This document shows positions 51,954-59,728 of a stretch of DNA of 64,000 bases, one piece after another. How positions within the stretch are numbered: the stretch's first letter is position 1; every line of letters starts with the position of its first letter. The DNA comes from Nocardia cyriacigeorgica GUH-2. GTDB lineage: Bacteria; Actinomycetota; Actinomycetes; Mycobacteriales; Mycobacteriaceae. The stretch covers positions 4,278,001 through 4,342,000 of the forward strand of contig NC_016887.1 in the NCBI RefSeq assembly GCF_000284035.1, read 5' to 3'. The translations under genes were made by a program, and so were the position numbers. The notes beneath the pieces are model-generated. The model worked only from the letters and a program-made list of their open reading frames with translations, was not told the origin of the DNA and ran no database searches.

Positions 51954-52655
51954 ATGAGACAGCATAGCGGTATCGGCGTCCTGGACAAAGCGGTGGCGGT
52001 GTTGTATGCGGTCGCCGAGCAACCGTGCGGCCTCAACGAACTGTGCGAGCGCACCGGACTGCCCCGCGCCACCGCGCACCGGCTGGCCGTCGGACTGGAG
52101 GTGCATCGCCTGCTGAGCAGGGACAACAACGGTTCCTGGCGGGCAGGCCCGGCGCTGGCCGAGCTGGCCGCGGGCGCCAGCGACCCGCTGCACGACGCCG
52201 CCTCGGCCATCCTGCCGCGGTTGCGCGAGATCACCGGCGAGAGCGTGCAGCTGTACTGCCGCGACGGTAATGCCCGCGTCTGTGTCGCCGCACTGGAACC
52301 GCCCGCGGGCCTGCGCGACACCGTCCCGATCGGCGCACGGCTGCCGCTCACCGCCGGTTCGGCCGCGAAGGTTCTGGTCGCCTGGGCGGATCCGGAATTG
52401 CAGCGCTCCATCCTCGCCGAGGCCGTCTACGGCGAACGCGCGCTGGCCGAGGTCCGCAAGCGCGGCTGGGCACAGAGTGCGGCCGAACGGGCCGCCGGGG
52501 TGGCCAGTGTGTCGGCGCCGGTGCGCGATCCGGGTGGTTCGGTGGTGGCCGCGGTCTCGGTGTCGGGGCCCATTGATCGGATGGGACGCCGGCCGGGCGC
52601 GCGCTGGGCGGCGGATCTGGTGGCGGCGGCCGACGCCCTGCACAAACGGCTCTGA
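51954..52655 (+). CDS. ltbR: IclR-family regulator of leucine genes (LtbR/NdgR-like)
   Basis: 233 aa from ATG 51954. The N-terminal winged helix is IGVLDKAVAVLYAVAEQPCGLNELCERTGLPRATAHRLA. The C-terminal effector domain runs from about 80 to 230 (LREITGESVQLYCRDGNARVCVAAL, GARLPLTAGSAAKVLVAW). Divergence from leuCD is conserved in actinobacteria, where this regulator (LtbR in corynebacteria, NdgR in Streptomyces) represses or tunes leuCD and sometimes leuB. Likely leaderless. Confidence 0.92.
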   Translation: MRQHSGIGVLDKAVAVLYAVAEQPCGLNELCERTGLPRATAHRLAVGLEVHRLLSRDNNGSWRAGPALAELAAGASDPLHDAASAILPRLREITGESVQLYCRDGNARVCVAALEPPAGLRDTVPIGARLPLTAGSAAKVLVAWADPELQRSILAEAVYGERALAEVRKRGWAQSAAERAAGVASVSAPVRDPGGSVVAAVSVSGPIDRMGRRPGARWAADLVAAADALHKRL

Positions 52656-52724
52656 GCCCTTCGTGGAGGTAGCCGGGGTACGGCTGCTCTACCCGAGGGC
52701 ACCCGCCCTCACTACAGTCGACCC

Positions 52725-53246
52725 ATGGGAGTCAACCAACGGTCGCAGATCGTCATGTCCGACAGCGAGATCACCGATTTCTTGACGCGTAGCCGCGTCG
52801 CCACGCTGGCCACCCTCGGCGCGAACGGCGCACCGCATCTGACCGCGATGTGGTACGCGCTGATCGATGCGCCCGACGGCGGCCTGCCCGAGCTGTGGTT
52901 CGAGACCAAGGCCAAGTCGCAGAAGGCGGTGAACATGCGCCGCGACCCGCGGGTGACGTGCATGGTGGAGGCGGGCCAGACCTACGACACGTTGCGCGGT
53001 GTGTCGATCGAGGGCCGCGCGGAGATCATCGATGATCCGGAGAAGCTGTTCGCGGTCGGTGTGAGCGTCTGGGAGCGCTACACCGGCCCCTACAGCGAGG
53101 AAATGCGCCCGTTCGTGGAGACCATGCTCAACAAGCGGGTGGCCGTGCGCGTGGTCGCCGACCGCATCCGCAGCTGGGATCACCGCAAGCTCGGCCTACC
53201 CGAGATGCCCCTGGGCGGCACCACCGCCCACGCCCTCGACGACTGA
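52725..53246 (+). CDS. PPOX-class F420-dependent family protein
   Basis: 173 aa from ATG 52725. Split beta-barrel flavin/deazaflavin oxidoreductase fold: ITDFLTRSRVATLATLGANGAPHLTAMWYAL, ELWFETKAKSQKAVNMRRDPRVTCMVE and GVSIEGRAEIIDDPEKLF. By similarity to a mycobacterial protein in the same place it belongs to the F420-binding FDOR-B group; its substrate is unknown. A -10 TACAGT at 52713-52718 six bases before the ATG suggests a leaderless transcript. Confidence 0.85.
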   Translation: MGVNQRSQIVMSDSEITDFLTRSRVATLATLGANGAPHLTAMWYALIDAPDGGLPELWFETKAKSQKAVNMRRDPRVTCMVEAGQTYDTLRGVSIEGRAEIIDDPEKLFAVGVSVWERYTGPYSEEMRPFVETMLNKRVAVRVVADRIRSWDHRKLGLPEMPLGGTTAHALDD

Positions 53247-53390
53247 ATCCGCGCTCCGGCGCATTCGGGCAACCCGTAATCCACCTGACAGGACCGCCCC
53301 GGCGGGCTAGCGTCGAGATGTTCGACACGTTTCGGCCGGGCGCCGCCCCGCTCGCCGGCACGGCCTCGGCCCGACCACAAGGAGCACACC

Positions 53391-53573
53391 ATGTCGGAAT
53401 CGAGTGGTTCCCATAGCAGCGCCGACGATGTGAAGCGCAAATTCCGGGAGGCACTGGAACGCAAGAACGAACACCACACCAAGTCCGCCGCCCACCTGGA
53501 CGGCCACTCCAAGGCAACCGCCCCCCACGGCAACGCCAGCCACAAACGCGAGTTCCGCCGCAAGAGCGGTTAG
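53391..53573 (+). CDS. DUF5302 small hydrophilic protein
   Basis: 60 aa with AAGGAG seven bases before ATG 53391. SADDVKRKFREALERKNEHH is the characteristic DUF5302 core, followed by a basic, histidine-rich tail ending KREFRRKSG. Probably largely disordered with one helix; function unknown. It is the last gene before the tandem repeat array. Confidence 0.82.
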   Translation: MSESSGSHSSADDVKRKFREALERKNEHHTKSAAHLDGHSKATAPHGNASHKREFRRKSG

Positions 53574-53693
53574 AAGCCCCCCCGTCGGCCTGGCCCCTCA
53601 GCCAGGCCGGCCCCACCTTCTCAGCCCCACCCACAAGCAACATCCCCACCCAACGCACGCCCCACGCCCCCGGCGCGAAGCGATCCAGGCGGG

Positions 53694-54060
53694 CACTAGG
53701 GGCGAAGCAGCCCAAGAGAGATTCCCCGAAGGCGTCCCGAGGGCAAGGAGCCCGAGAGAGATTCCGGCAGGCTGTCCGAGGGCAAGCAGCCCGAGTAGGG
53801 GTCCGGGGGCAACACCCCGAGAGGATTCCGGAAAGGGCTCCGGGGCGAAGCCGCCCGGGCAAGGTTCCAGGAGCGAAGCAGCCCGAGAAGGACTCCAGAA
53901 AGGGCTCCGGGGCGAAGCCGCCCGGGCAAGACCCCAGTTGCCAAGCAGCCCGAGGCAGATTCCCGAAGGGGGTCCGGGGGCGAAGCCGCCCGGGCAAGCT
54001 CCAGGTGCCAGGCAGCCCGAGAAGGACTCCAGAAAGGGGTCCGGGGGCGAAGCCCTCCGG
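53694..54060. repeat. GC-rich modular tandem repeat array
   Basis: Degenerate tandem repeats marked by the motif GCCCGAG (once GCCCAAG, once CCCCGAG) at 53710, 53750, 53789, 53815, 53881, 53948 and 54015. The spacings are 40, 39, 26, 66, 67 and 67, so a 40-bp and a 26-27-bp module that fuse into a 67-bp unit. The units at 53881 and 54015 share nearly the same sequence (AAGGACTCCAGAAAGGG). The array lies downstream of tRNA-Glu on the minus strand. Long frames cross it but read as repetitive Pro/Gly/Arg peptide without a ribosome site, so it is considered non-coding. Confidence 0.75.
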
Positions 54061-54105
54061 GCGGGGTTTGGGGGTTGCACCCCCAAAAAACACTGCGAAG
54101 CAGAA

Positions 54106-54136
54106 AAGGCTCACGCTCTTTGTGAGCATGAGCCTT
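54106..54136 (-). terminator. Terminator of tRNA-Glu
   Basis: Read on the minus strand, AAGGCTCATGCTC pairs with GAGCGTGAGCCTT (one mismatch) and runs into TTTTC, a classical intrinsic terminator ten bases after the tRNA-Glu 3' end. Confidence 0.8.
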
Positions 54137-54146
54137 CCATCTGCGT

Positions 54147-54218
54147 AGCCCCGACGGGATTCGAACCCGCGCTACCGCCTTGAGAGGGCGGCGTCCTAGG
54201 CCGCTAGACGACGGGGCC
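54147..54218 (-). tRNA. tRNA-Glu (anticodon CTC)
   Basis: 72 nt without encoded CCA. Minus-strand acceptor GGCCCCG pairs with CGGGGCT (one wobble). The anticodon arm CCGCC-CTCTCAA-GGCGG gives anticodon CTC, and the T arm contains GGTTCGAATCC. Followed by its own terminator. Confidence 0.97.
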
Positions 54219-54418
54219 AGGACTTGGATCACCTCTGGCTGAGGTTTATCCGGTGATCTTTCGATCGGTCTGATCTCTCGATCAGGCTCGGCAAGCTTAA
54301 CCGGCCGAGGCGTGGCGACCAAATCGCCTGGATGAGCGTCCGGCGGACCTGCTCGCCGTCGCGAGGAGGATTCTCGTCACAGCCTTGTGAGCATGAGTCG
54401 AAGCTGGAGCTTTCTCCG

Positions 54419-54490
54419 CTGGGGTACCAGGACTCGAACCTAGAATGGCTGAACCAGAATCAGCTGTGTTGCCAATTACACCATACCCCA
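54419..54490 (-). tRNA. tRNA-Gln (anticodon CTG)
   Basis: 72 nt. Acceptor TGGGGTA/TACCCCA with discriminator G, anticodon arm GCTGA-TTCTGGT-TCAGC giving CTG, T arm AGGTTCGAGTCCT. It lies 200 bases upstream of tRNA-Glu on the same strand, downstream of gltX. Confidence 0.97.
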
Positions 54491-54681
54491 ATGACCAGCG
54501 CTTTCAGCCTCGTGTCTGGGTGACTCCGAGGCCGTGTTCCGGCCGAGAAGAAGAGTACCAAACGATGACCGGGTGACTACAAATCGCCTGGTCAGAGGCC
54601 GGTTTTCGGGCAGTGGGCGGCTGTTGTGCACGCAGCCGCCCACTGTCGAGGGCTACCGTCCGGATCGATGGACGCGGCGGC

Positions 54682-56154
54682 TCAGCCGGCCGGGGTCTGC
54701 GCCCGCGCGGCCCGCAGCCGCGTCATGGTGCGGTCGCGGCCGAGCAGTTCGAGCGATTCGTACAGCGGCGGGCTGATGTGCGATCCGGTCACCGCTACTC
54801 GCACCGGCGCGAAGGCCTTACGCGGTTTCAGGCCCATATCGTCGATCAGCGCGGTTTTCAGCGCCTCCTCGATAGCGGAGGTGGTCCATGCGCTCAGCGA
54901 GTCCAGCGCGGCAATGGCGGTGTCCAATACCGGGGCGGCGTCGGCGCCGAGATTCTTGGCGGCCGCGGCGGGGTCGATGGCGAACTGTTCGTCGGGTGCG
55001 AACAGGAATCGCAGCAGATCCCATGCGTCGGCCAGCACGACAATCCTGGTCTGCACCAGTTCGGCGGCAACGGCAAACGTCTTCTCGTCGATTTCGGCGC
55101 CGATATGCCCGTGTTCGGTGAGGTACTCGCGCAAACGGTGGGTGAAATCGCCCACTTCCAGCAAACGGATGTGCTCGGCGTTGAGCGCGTCGGCCTTCTT
55201 CTGGTCGAAACGCGCCGGATTCGAATTGACTTTCGAAATGTCGAAGGCAGCGACCATCTCCGACATCGAAAACACGTCGTGATCATCGGCGATGCTCCAG
55301 CCGAGCAGCGCCAGATAATTCAGCAAACCCTCGGGGATGAACCCGCGATCGCGGTGAGCGAACAGGTCCGATTCGGGATCACGCTTGGACAGTTTCTTGT
55401 TTCCGGGGCCCATCACGAATGGCAGATGACCGAACTCCGGGGTGAATTCGGCGACTCCGATCCGTTGCAGCGCCGCATACAGCGCGAGCTGACGCGGCGT
55501 CGAGGAGAGCAGGTCCTCACCGCGAAGCACGTGGGTGATGCGCATCATCGCGTCGTCGACCGGATTCACCAGGGTGTAGAGCGGGGCGCCGTTACCGCGG
55601 GTGAGCGCGAAGTCGGGGACGGTGCCTGCCTTGAATGTCGTTTCCCCGCGCACCAGGTCGGTCCAGGTGAGGTCGGTGTCGGGCATGCGCAGACGCACCA
55701 CCGGGGCCCGGCCTTCGGCCCGGTACGCCGCGATCTGCTCCGGGGTCAGGTCGCGGTCGTAGTTGTCGTAGCCGAGTTTCGGGTCGCGGCCGGCGGCGAG
55801 ATGGCGCGCCTCGACTTCTTCGGGGGTGGAGAAGGACTCGTAGGCCTCCCCCGCTTCCACCAGCCGCCGCACCACGTCCAGGTGCAGCTCGCGGCGCTCG
55901 GATTGGCGGTAGGGCCCGTAGGGTCCGCCGACTTCGGGGCCCTCGTCCCAGGTGAGCCCGAGCCAGCGCAGCGCGTCGATGATGGCGCGGTAGGACTCTT
56001 CGGAATCGCGTGCCGCGTCGGTGTCTTCGATGCGGAAGACGAAGGCACCACCGTGATGGCGGGCGTAGGCCCAGTTGAACAGCGCCGTCCGAATCAGGCC
56101 GACGTGCGGTGTCCCGGTGGGCGACGGGCAGAATCGGACCCGTACTTCAGTCAT
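54682..56154 (-). CDS. gltX: Glutamyl-tRNA synthetase (probably non-discriminating)
   Basis: 490 aa from ATG 56154. Class I synthetase: VRFCPSPTGTPHVGLIRTALFNWAYARH (HIGH box as HVGL), VFRIEDTDAARDSEES, ITHVLRGEDLLSSTPRQLALY, and the KMSKS box as NKKLSKRD. The anticodon-binding helical domain covers the last 160 residues. Actinobacteria lack GlnRS and use GltX plus GatCAB for both tRNA-Glu and tRNA-Gln; the two tRNA genes just downstream fit this. The FAH gene stops 13 bases before its start. Confidence 0.96.
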   Translation of the reverse strand: MTEVRVRFCPSPTGTPHVGLIRTALFNWAYARHHGGAFVFRIEDTDAARDSEESYRAIIDALRWLGLTWDEGPEVGGPYGPYRQSERRELHLDVVRRLVEAGEAYESFSTPEEVEARHLAAGRDPKLGYDNYDRDLTPEQIAAYRAEGRAPVVRLRMPDTDLTWTDLVRGETTFKAGTVPDFALTRGNGAPLYTLVNPVDDAMMRITHVLRGEDLLSSTPRQLALYAALQRIGVAEFTPEFGHLPFVMGPGNKKLSKRDPESDLFAHRDRGFIPEGLLNYLALLGWSIADDHDVFSMSEMVAAFDISKVNSNPARFDQKKADALNAEHIRLLEVGDFTHRLREYLTEHGHIGAEIDEKTFAVAAELVQTRIVVLADAWDLLRFLFAPDEQFAIDPAAAAKNLGADAAPVLDTAIAALDSLSAWTTSAIEEALKTALIDDMGLKPRKAFAPVRVAVTGSHISPPLYESLELLGRDRTMTRLRAARAQTPAG

Positions 56155-56167
56155 GGCTCTCTTTCGA

Positions 56168-56941
56168 TCAGCGTTTGGCGGCAACAGGATTGGTCAGCGT
56201 GCCGATGCCGGACACGGTGACGGAGACGTTCTGCCCGGCGGTCATCGGGCCGACGCCCTCGGGGGTGCCGGTGAGGATGACGTCGCCGGGCAGCAGCGTC
56301 ATCACGGTGGTGACCCATTCGATGAGCTTCGGAATATCGTGCAGCAGAAGCGAAGTGCGGCTGCGCTGGCGAACCTCACCGTCGAGTTCGGTGACGATCT
56401 CCAGATCCGAGGGGTCGAGCTGGGTTTCGATCCACGGACCGAGCGGGCAGAAGGTGTCGTAGCCCTTGGCCCGCGTCCATTGTCCGTCGTGGCGCTGCTG
56501 ATCGCGGGCGGTGACGTCGTTGGCGACGGTGTAGCCGAGGATCACATCGAGTGCGCGGGCGGCGGGCACGTCCTTGCACGGGCGCCCGATGACGATGGCC
56601 AGCTCGCCCTCGTAGTCGACCTGAGAGGAGCTGGGCGGCAGGATGATCGGCGCGTTCGGCCCGACGATCGAGGTGCTCGGCTTCATGAAGATGACCGGAT
56701 CGGCGGGTGCCTCGCCGCCCATTTCGGCGGCGTGCGCGGCGTAGTTCTTGCCGATGCAGATCACCTTGCTGGCCAGAATCGGCGCGAGCAGGCGCACGTC
56801 GGCCAGCGGCCAGCTGCGCCCGGTGAACGTCGGGGTGCCGAAGGGGTGTTCGGCGATCTCCTTGGCGACGCTGTCGCCACCGTCGCCCTCGATGCTGACG
56901 AAGGCGACTCCATCCGGACTGGCAACTCGACCTAGACGCAT
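56168..56941 (-). CDS. Fumarylacetoacetate hydrolase family protein
   Basis: 257 aa. FAH fold: KVICIGKNYAAHAAEMGG, PVIFMKPSTSIVGPNAPI, VDYEGELAIVIGRPCKDV (metal-binding ExE/D), GYTVANDVTARDQQRHDGQWTRAKGYDTFCPLGPW and PGDVILTGTPEGVGP are intact. Members include acylpyruvases and hydroxyhepta-diene-dioate isomerases, so the substrate is undetermined. It precedes gltX in an apparent two-gene operon, a pairing conserved in mycobacteria. Confidence 0.92.
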   Translation of the reverse strand: MRLGRVASPDGVAFVSIEGDGGDSVAKEIAEHPFGTPTFTGRSWPLADVRLLAPILASKVICIGKNYAAHAAEMGGEAPADPVIFMKPSTSIVGPNAPIILPPSSSQVDYEGELAIVIGRPCKDVPAARALDVILGYTVANDVTARDQQRHDGQWTRAKGYDTFCPLGPWIETQLDPSDLEIVTELDGEVRQRSRTSLLLHDIPKLIEWVTTVMTLLPGDVILTGTPEGVGPMTAGQNVSVTVSGIGTLTNPVAAKR

Positions 56942-57103
56942 GGTCGGAGTCTATCGACCCGGCTCCACCTGCCCGAACGCGCCCGACCGGGCCGGTCCGG
57001 CGGTGGTGCGGTGGGCCACACATGGCGCGCGTGCGGTGTGAGAAGTCAGACACATTCGTAGGTTCGGCGACGGCGGTCTCGGGGTGTACGGTTACCACCG
57101 ACG

Positions 57104-57116
57104 CTCACTTTGTGAG
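57104..57116 (+). promoter_or_regulatory. Palindromic operator candidate before the MFS gene
   Basis: CTCAC-TTT-GTGAG, a perfect 5-bp inverted repeat with a 3-base spacer, 43 bases upstream of the MFS start, in the FAH/MFS divergent region. It resembles operators of GntR-type regulators; the binder is unknown. Confidence 0.4.
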
Positions 57117-57158
57117 ATTTGTGTTCCATATATTGAGATGCGAGAGGCTGGGCTACCG

Positions 57159-58355
57159 ATGGCCGTGAACGCTGCCGCAGCGACTACACCGCAGGTCGAC
57201 GCGTGGAGACGGTGGTCGATGCTCGGTCTCGGCGTCTTCGCCCAAGCCTCCAGCGCCGTCTTCGTGCACGGTGTCCCCTTCCTGCTGCCCGCGCTGACCG
57301 ATCGCGGGATGCCGTTGGCGACGGCCGGGCTGCTGGTGGCCATGCCGACGGTCGGGCTGGTGTGCACGTTGATCGCGTGGGGCTATGTGGTCGACCGGAT
57401 CGGTGAGCGCAAGGTGCTCGTCGCCGGACCGCTGCTGATGTTCGTCGCGGGTGCGGCGGCCGCGACCACATCGAGTTATCCGGCGCTGGGCGTGCTGCTG
57501 TTCCTCGGCGGCGTCGGTGCGGCGAGCACCAACGGGGCCAGCGGCCGGGTGATCGTCGGCTGGTTCCCGCCACACCGGCGTGGTCTGGCGATGGGGATCC
57601 GGCAGACCGCGCAGCCGTTGGGCGTGGGCGTCGGCGCCGTGGCCATCCCCTGGGTCGCCGGGGCGCACGGTGTGGCGGTGGCGATCCTGGTGCCCGCTCT
57701 GATGGCGGCGGTCGCCGCGGTGGGCTGTCTGCTCGGCATCGTGGATCCGCCCCGGCCGAAGGGCTCGGCCGCCGACCGGGCCAACCCCTATCGGGGCAGC
57801 ACGACGCTGCTGCGCATCCACGCGGTCTCCGTGCTGCTGGTGTTCCCGCAGGCCACCGTGTGGACCTTCGCATTGCTGTGGCTGCATCGCGATATCGGCT
57901 GGTCGCTGCCGGTGGCCGGGATTCTGGTCACCGCCACCCAGTTGCTGGGTGCGGCGGGCCGGATCGGTGCGGGTGCCTGGTCGGATCGAGTGGGCTCCCG
58001 CTTGGGCCCGCTGCGTTCGGTCGCGATCGCCGCGGTCCTGACGATGGCCGCGCTGGCCCTGGCGGCTTGGGCGCAGTGGTGGTGGCTGGCCATCCCGCTG
58101 CTGGTGATCGCCTCGGTGGTCACCGTGTCCGACAACGGCCTGGCCTTCACCGCGGTCGCCGAGATCGCCGGGCCGTACTGGAGTGGACGCGGATTGGGCA
58201 TCCAGAACACCGGACAGAATCTGGTGCTGGCCGTCGTGCCGCCGGTCTTCGGCGCGCTGATCACCTATTCGGGTTTCCCGGCCACCTATCTGGCCGCCGC
58301 CGCGCTCGCCGCCATCGCGATTCCGCTGGTGCCCAAGGACGCCGCACCGCGCTGA
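57159..58355 (+). CDS. Major facilitator superfamily transporter
   Basis: 398 aa from ATG 57159 (GAGAGG upstream; a longer frame from 57084 crosses the operator-like palindrome). About twelve hydrophobic helices. The first conserved loop reads WGYVVDRIGERKVLV (MFS motif A, D-R-x-G-x-R/E-K), and the equivalent second-half loop is GAWSDRVGSRLGPL. No substrate can be assigned. It keeps the position of an MFS gene between FAH and leuB in mycobacteria. A shared hairpin ends this gene and leuB. Confidence 0.9.
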   Translation: MAVNAAAATTPQVDAWRRWSMLGLGVFAQASSAVFVHGVPFLLPALTDRGMPLATAGLLVAMPTVGLVCTLIAWGYVVDRIGERKVLVAGPLLMFVAGAAAATTSSYPALGVLLFLGGVGAASTNGASGRVIVGWFPPHRRGLAMGIRQTAQPLGVGVGAVAIPWVAGAHGVAVAILVPALMAAVAAVGCLLGIVDPPRPKGSAADRANPYRGSTTLLRIHAVSVLLVFPQATVWTFALLWLHRDIGWSLPVAGILVTATQLLGAAGRIGAGAWSDRVGSRLGPLRSVAIAAVLTMAALALAAWAQWWWLAIPLLVIASVVTVSDNGLAFTAVAEIAGPYWSGRGLGIQNTGQNLVLAVVPPVFGALITYSGFPATYLAAAALAAIAIPLVPKDAAPR

Positions 58356-58486
58356 GCGATCCGCGCGCCACCGCATCCAGGTGCGCCGAAACTCAGCGCG
58401 ATCCCTTCGCCGCCCCGAAGGCGAGTCAGAGCCACGCAGCGCTCGCGCAGTGAGGCCCGCCGAACACGGACCACCGCCCTACGAAG

Positions 58487-58517
58487 AAGCCCCGCGCTCG
58501 GAATGAGCGCGGAGCCT
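58487..58517. terminator. Bidirectional hairpin between MFS gene and leuB
   Basis: Stem AAGCCCCGCGCTC / GAGCGCGGAGCCTT (one mismatch), 5-base loop, followed by TTTCT on the plus strand and TTCTTC on the minus strand. Between convergent stops. Confidence 0.8.
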
Positions 58518-58536
58518 TTCTGTATCCGTCGGTGCG

Positions 58537-59544
58537 TCAGACCGAGGCGGCGATCCGGTCGCCGATCTCCACGGTCGAGGCCGTACCGCTGCGCGAGGCC
58601 AGATCCTTGGCAACCGCCGCTTCCACCCTCGCGGCCGCTTCGGTGTTGCCGAGGTGGTTCAGCAGCAGCGACAGCGACAGGATCGCGGCGGTCGGGTCGG
58701 CCTTGGACTGGCCGGCGATATCGGGCGCGCTGCCGTGCACGGGCTCGAACATGCTCGGGTTGGTGCCGGAGGCGTCGATATTGCCGCTGGCCGCCAGGCC
58801 GATACCACCGCTGACGGCGGCGGCCAGGTCGGTGATGATGTCGCCGAACAGGTTGTCGGTGACGATCACGTCGAAGCGGCCCGGGTCGTTGACCATGTGG
58901 ATGGTGGCGGCGTCGATGTGCTGGTAGGCGACCTCGACGTCGGAGAATTCCGCGCCCACCTCGTCGACAGTGCGCTGCCACAGCGATCCGGCGAAGCTCA
59001 GCACATTCGTCTTGTGCACCAGCGTCAGGTGCTTGCGACGCTGCTGGGCGGTGGCGAAGGCGTAGCGCACGACTCGCTCGATGCCGAAGCGGGTGTTGGT
59101 GCTGACCTCGGTGGCCACCTCGTGCGGGGTGTTGACGCGGATCGCGCCGCCGGTGCCGGTGTAGGGGCCCTCGGTGCCTTCGCGCACCACCACGAAGTCG
59201 ATGTCCGGGTTACCCGCGAGCGGGCTGGTGACGCCGGGGAACAGCTTCGACGGACGCAGGTTCACGTGGTGGTCGAGCGCGAACCGGGTGTGCAGCAGCA
59301 GGCCGCGCTCGAGCACACCGCTGGGCACCGACGGATCGCCGATGGCGCCGAGCAGGATCGCGTCGTGCTGCTTCAGTTCGGGCAGCACCGATTCGGGCAG
59401 GATCTCGCCGGTGCGGTGGTACCGCTTGGCACCCAGGTCGTATTCGGTCTTCTCGACCCCGGGTGCGACCACGTCGAGCACCTTGAGGGCTTCGGCGATG
59501 ACCTCGGGACCGATACCGTCGCCCGGGATGACAGCGAGTTTCAT
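58537..59544 (-). CDS. leuB: 3-isopropylmalate dehydrogenase
   Basis: 335 aa from ATG 59544. MKLAVIPGDGIGPEVIAEALKVL, VVREGTEGPYTGTGG, RVVRYAFATAQQRRKHLTLVHKTNVLSF, DVIVTDNLFGDIITDLAAAVSGGIGLAASGNI and EPVHGSAPDIAGQSKADPTA carry the substrate, Mg and NAD contacts of the family. It is monocistronic here, away from leuCD, and sits downstream of serA beyond a hairpin. Confidence 0.97.
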   Translation of the reverse strand: MKLAVIPGDGIGPEVIAEALKVLDVVAPGVEKTEYDLGAKRYHRTGEILPESVLPELKQHDAILLGAIGDPSVPSGVLERGLLLHTRFALDHHVNLRPSKLFPGVTSPLAGNPDIDFVVVREGTEGPYTGTGGAIRVNTPHEVATEVSTNTRFGIERVVRYAFATAQQRRKHLTLVHKTNVLSFAGSLWQRTVDEVGAEFSDVEVAYQHIDAATIHMVNDPGRFDVIVTDNLFGDIITDLAAAVSGGIGLAASGNIDASGTNPSMFEPVHGSAPDIAGQSKADPTAAILSLSLLLNHLGNTEAAARVEAAVAKDLASRSGTASTVEIGDRIAASV

Positions 59545-59665
59545 GAAAGCAATGCTCCGTTTCCGATGATGGCGCCCGTGAACATCGCAACGATAGCCGG
59601 TGCCCGGAACCCGCCCGCGACCAGGGCGAACTCTCCCGGAGAGTGGGATAGCGGCACGGCGAACG

Positions 59666-59699
59666 ACCGAGCCCCGCTCCATTCGGAACGGGGCTCGGT
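59666..59699 (-). terminator. Hairpin after serA
   Basis: Stem ACCGAGCCCCG / CGGGGCTCGGT, extended by CTCC / GGAA around ATTC, 29 bases downstream of the serA stop. Confidence 0.7.
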
Positions 59700-59728
59700 G
59701 GCTATTCGGATGGGCTGAACCCTAGGGC

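Noticed and set aside
54067..54087. TTTGGGGGT-TGC-ACCCCCAAA palindrome at the end of the repeat array
   Set aside because: As a terminator it would need a T-run after the stem, but on each strand the T-run precedes the stem; recorded only as a palindrome.
53128..54129. 333-codon minus-strand frame across the repeat array, with Pro/Gly/Arg repeats
   Set aside because: It runs antisense through the PPOX and DUF5302 genes, has no ribosome site, and its repetitive peptide follows from the DNA repeat; other frames across the array are equally open.
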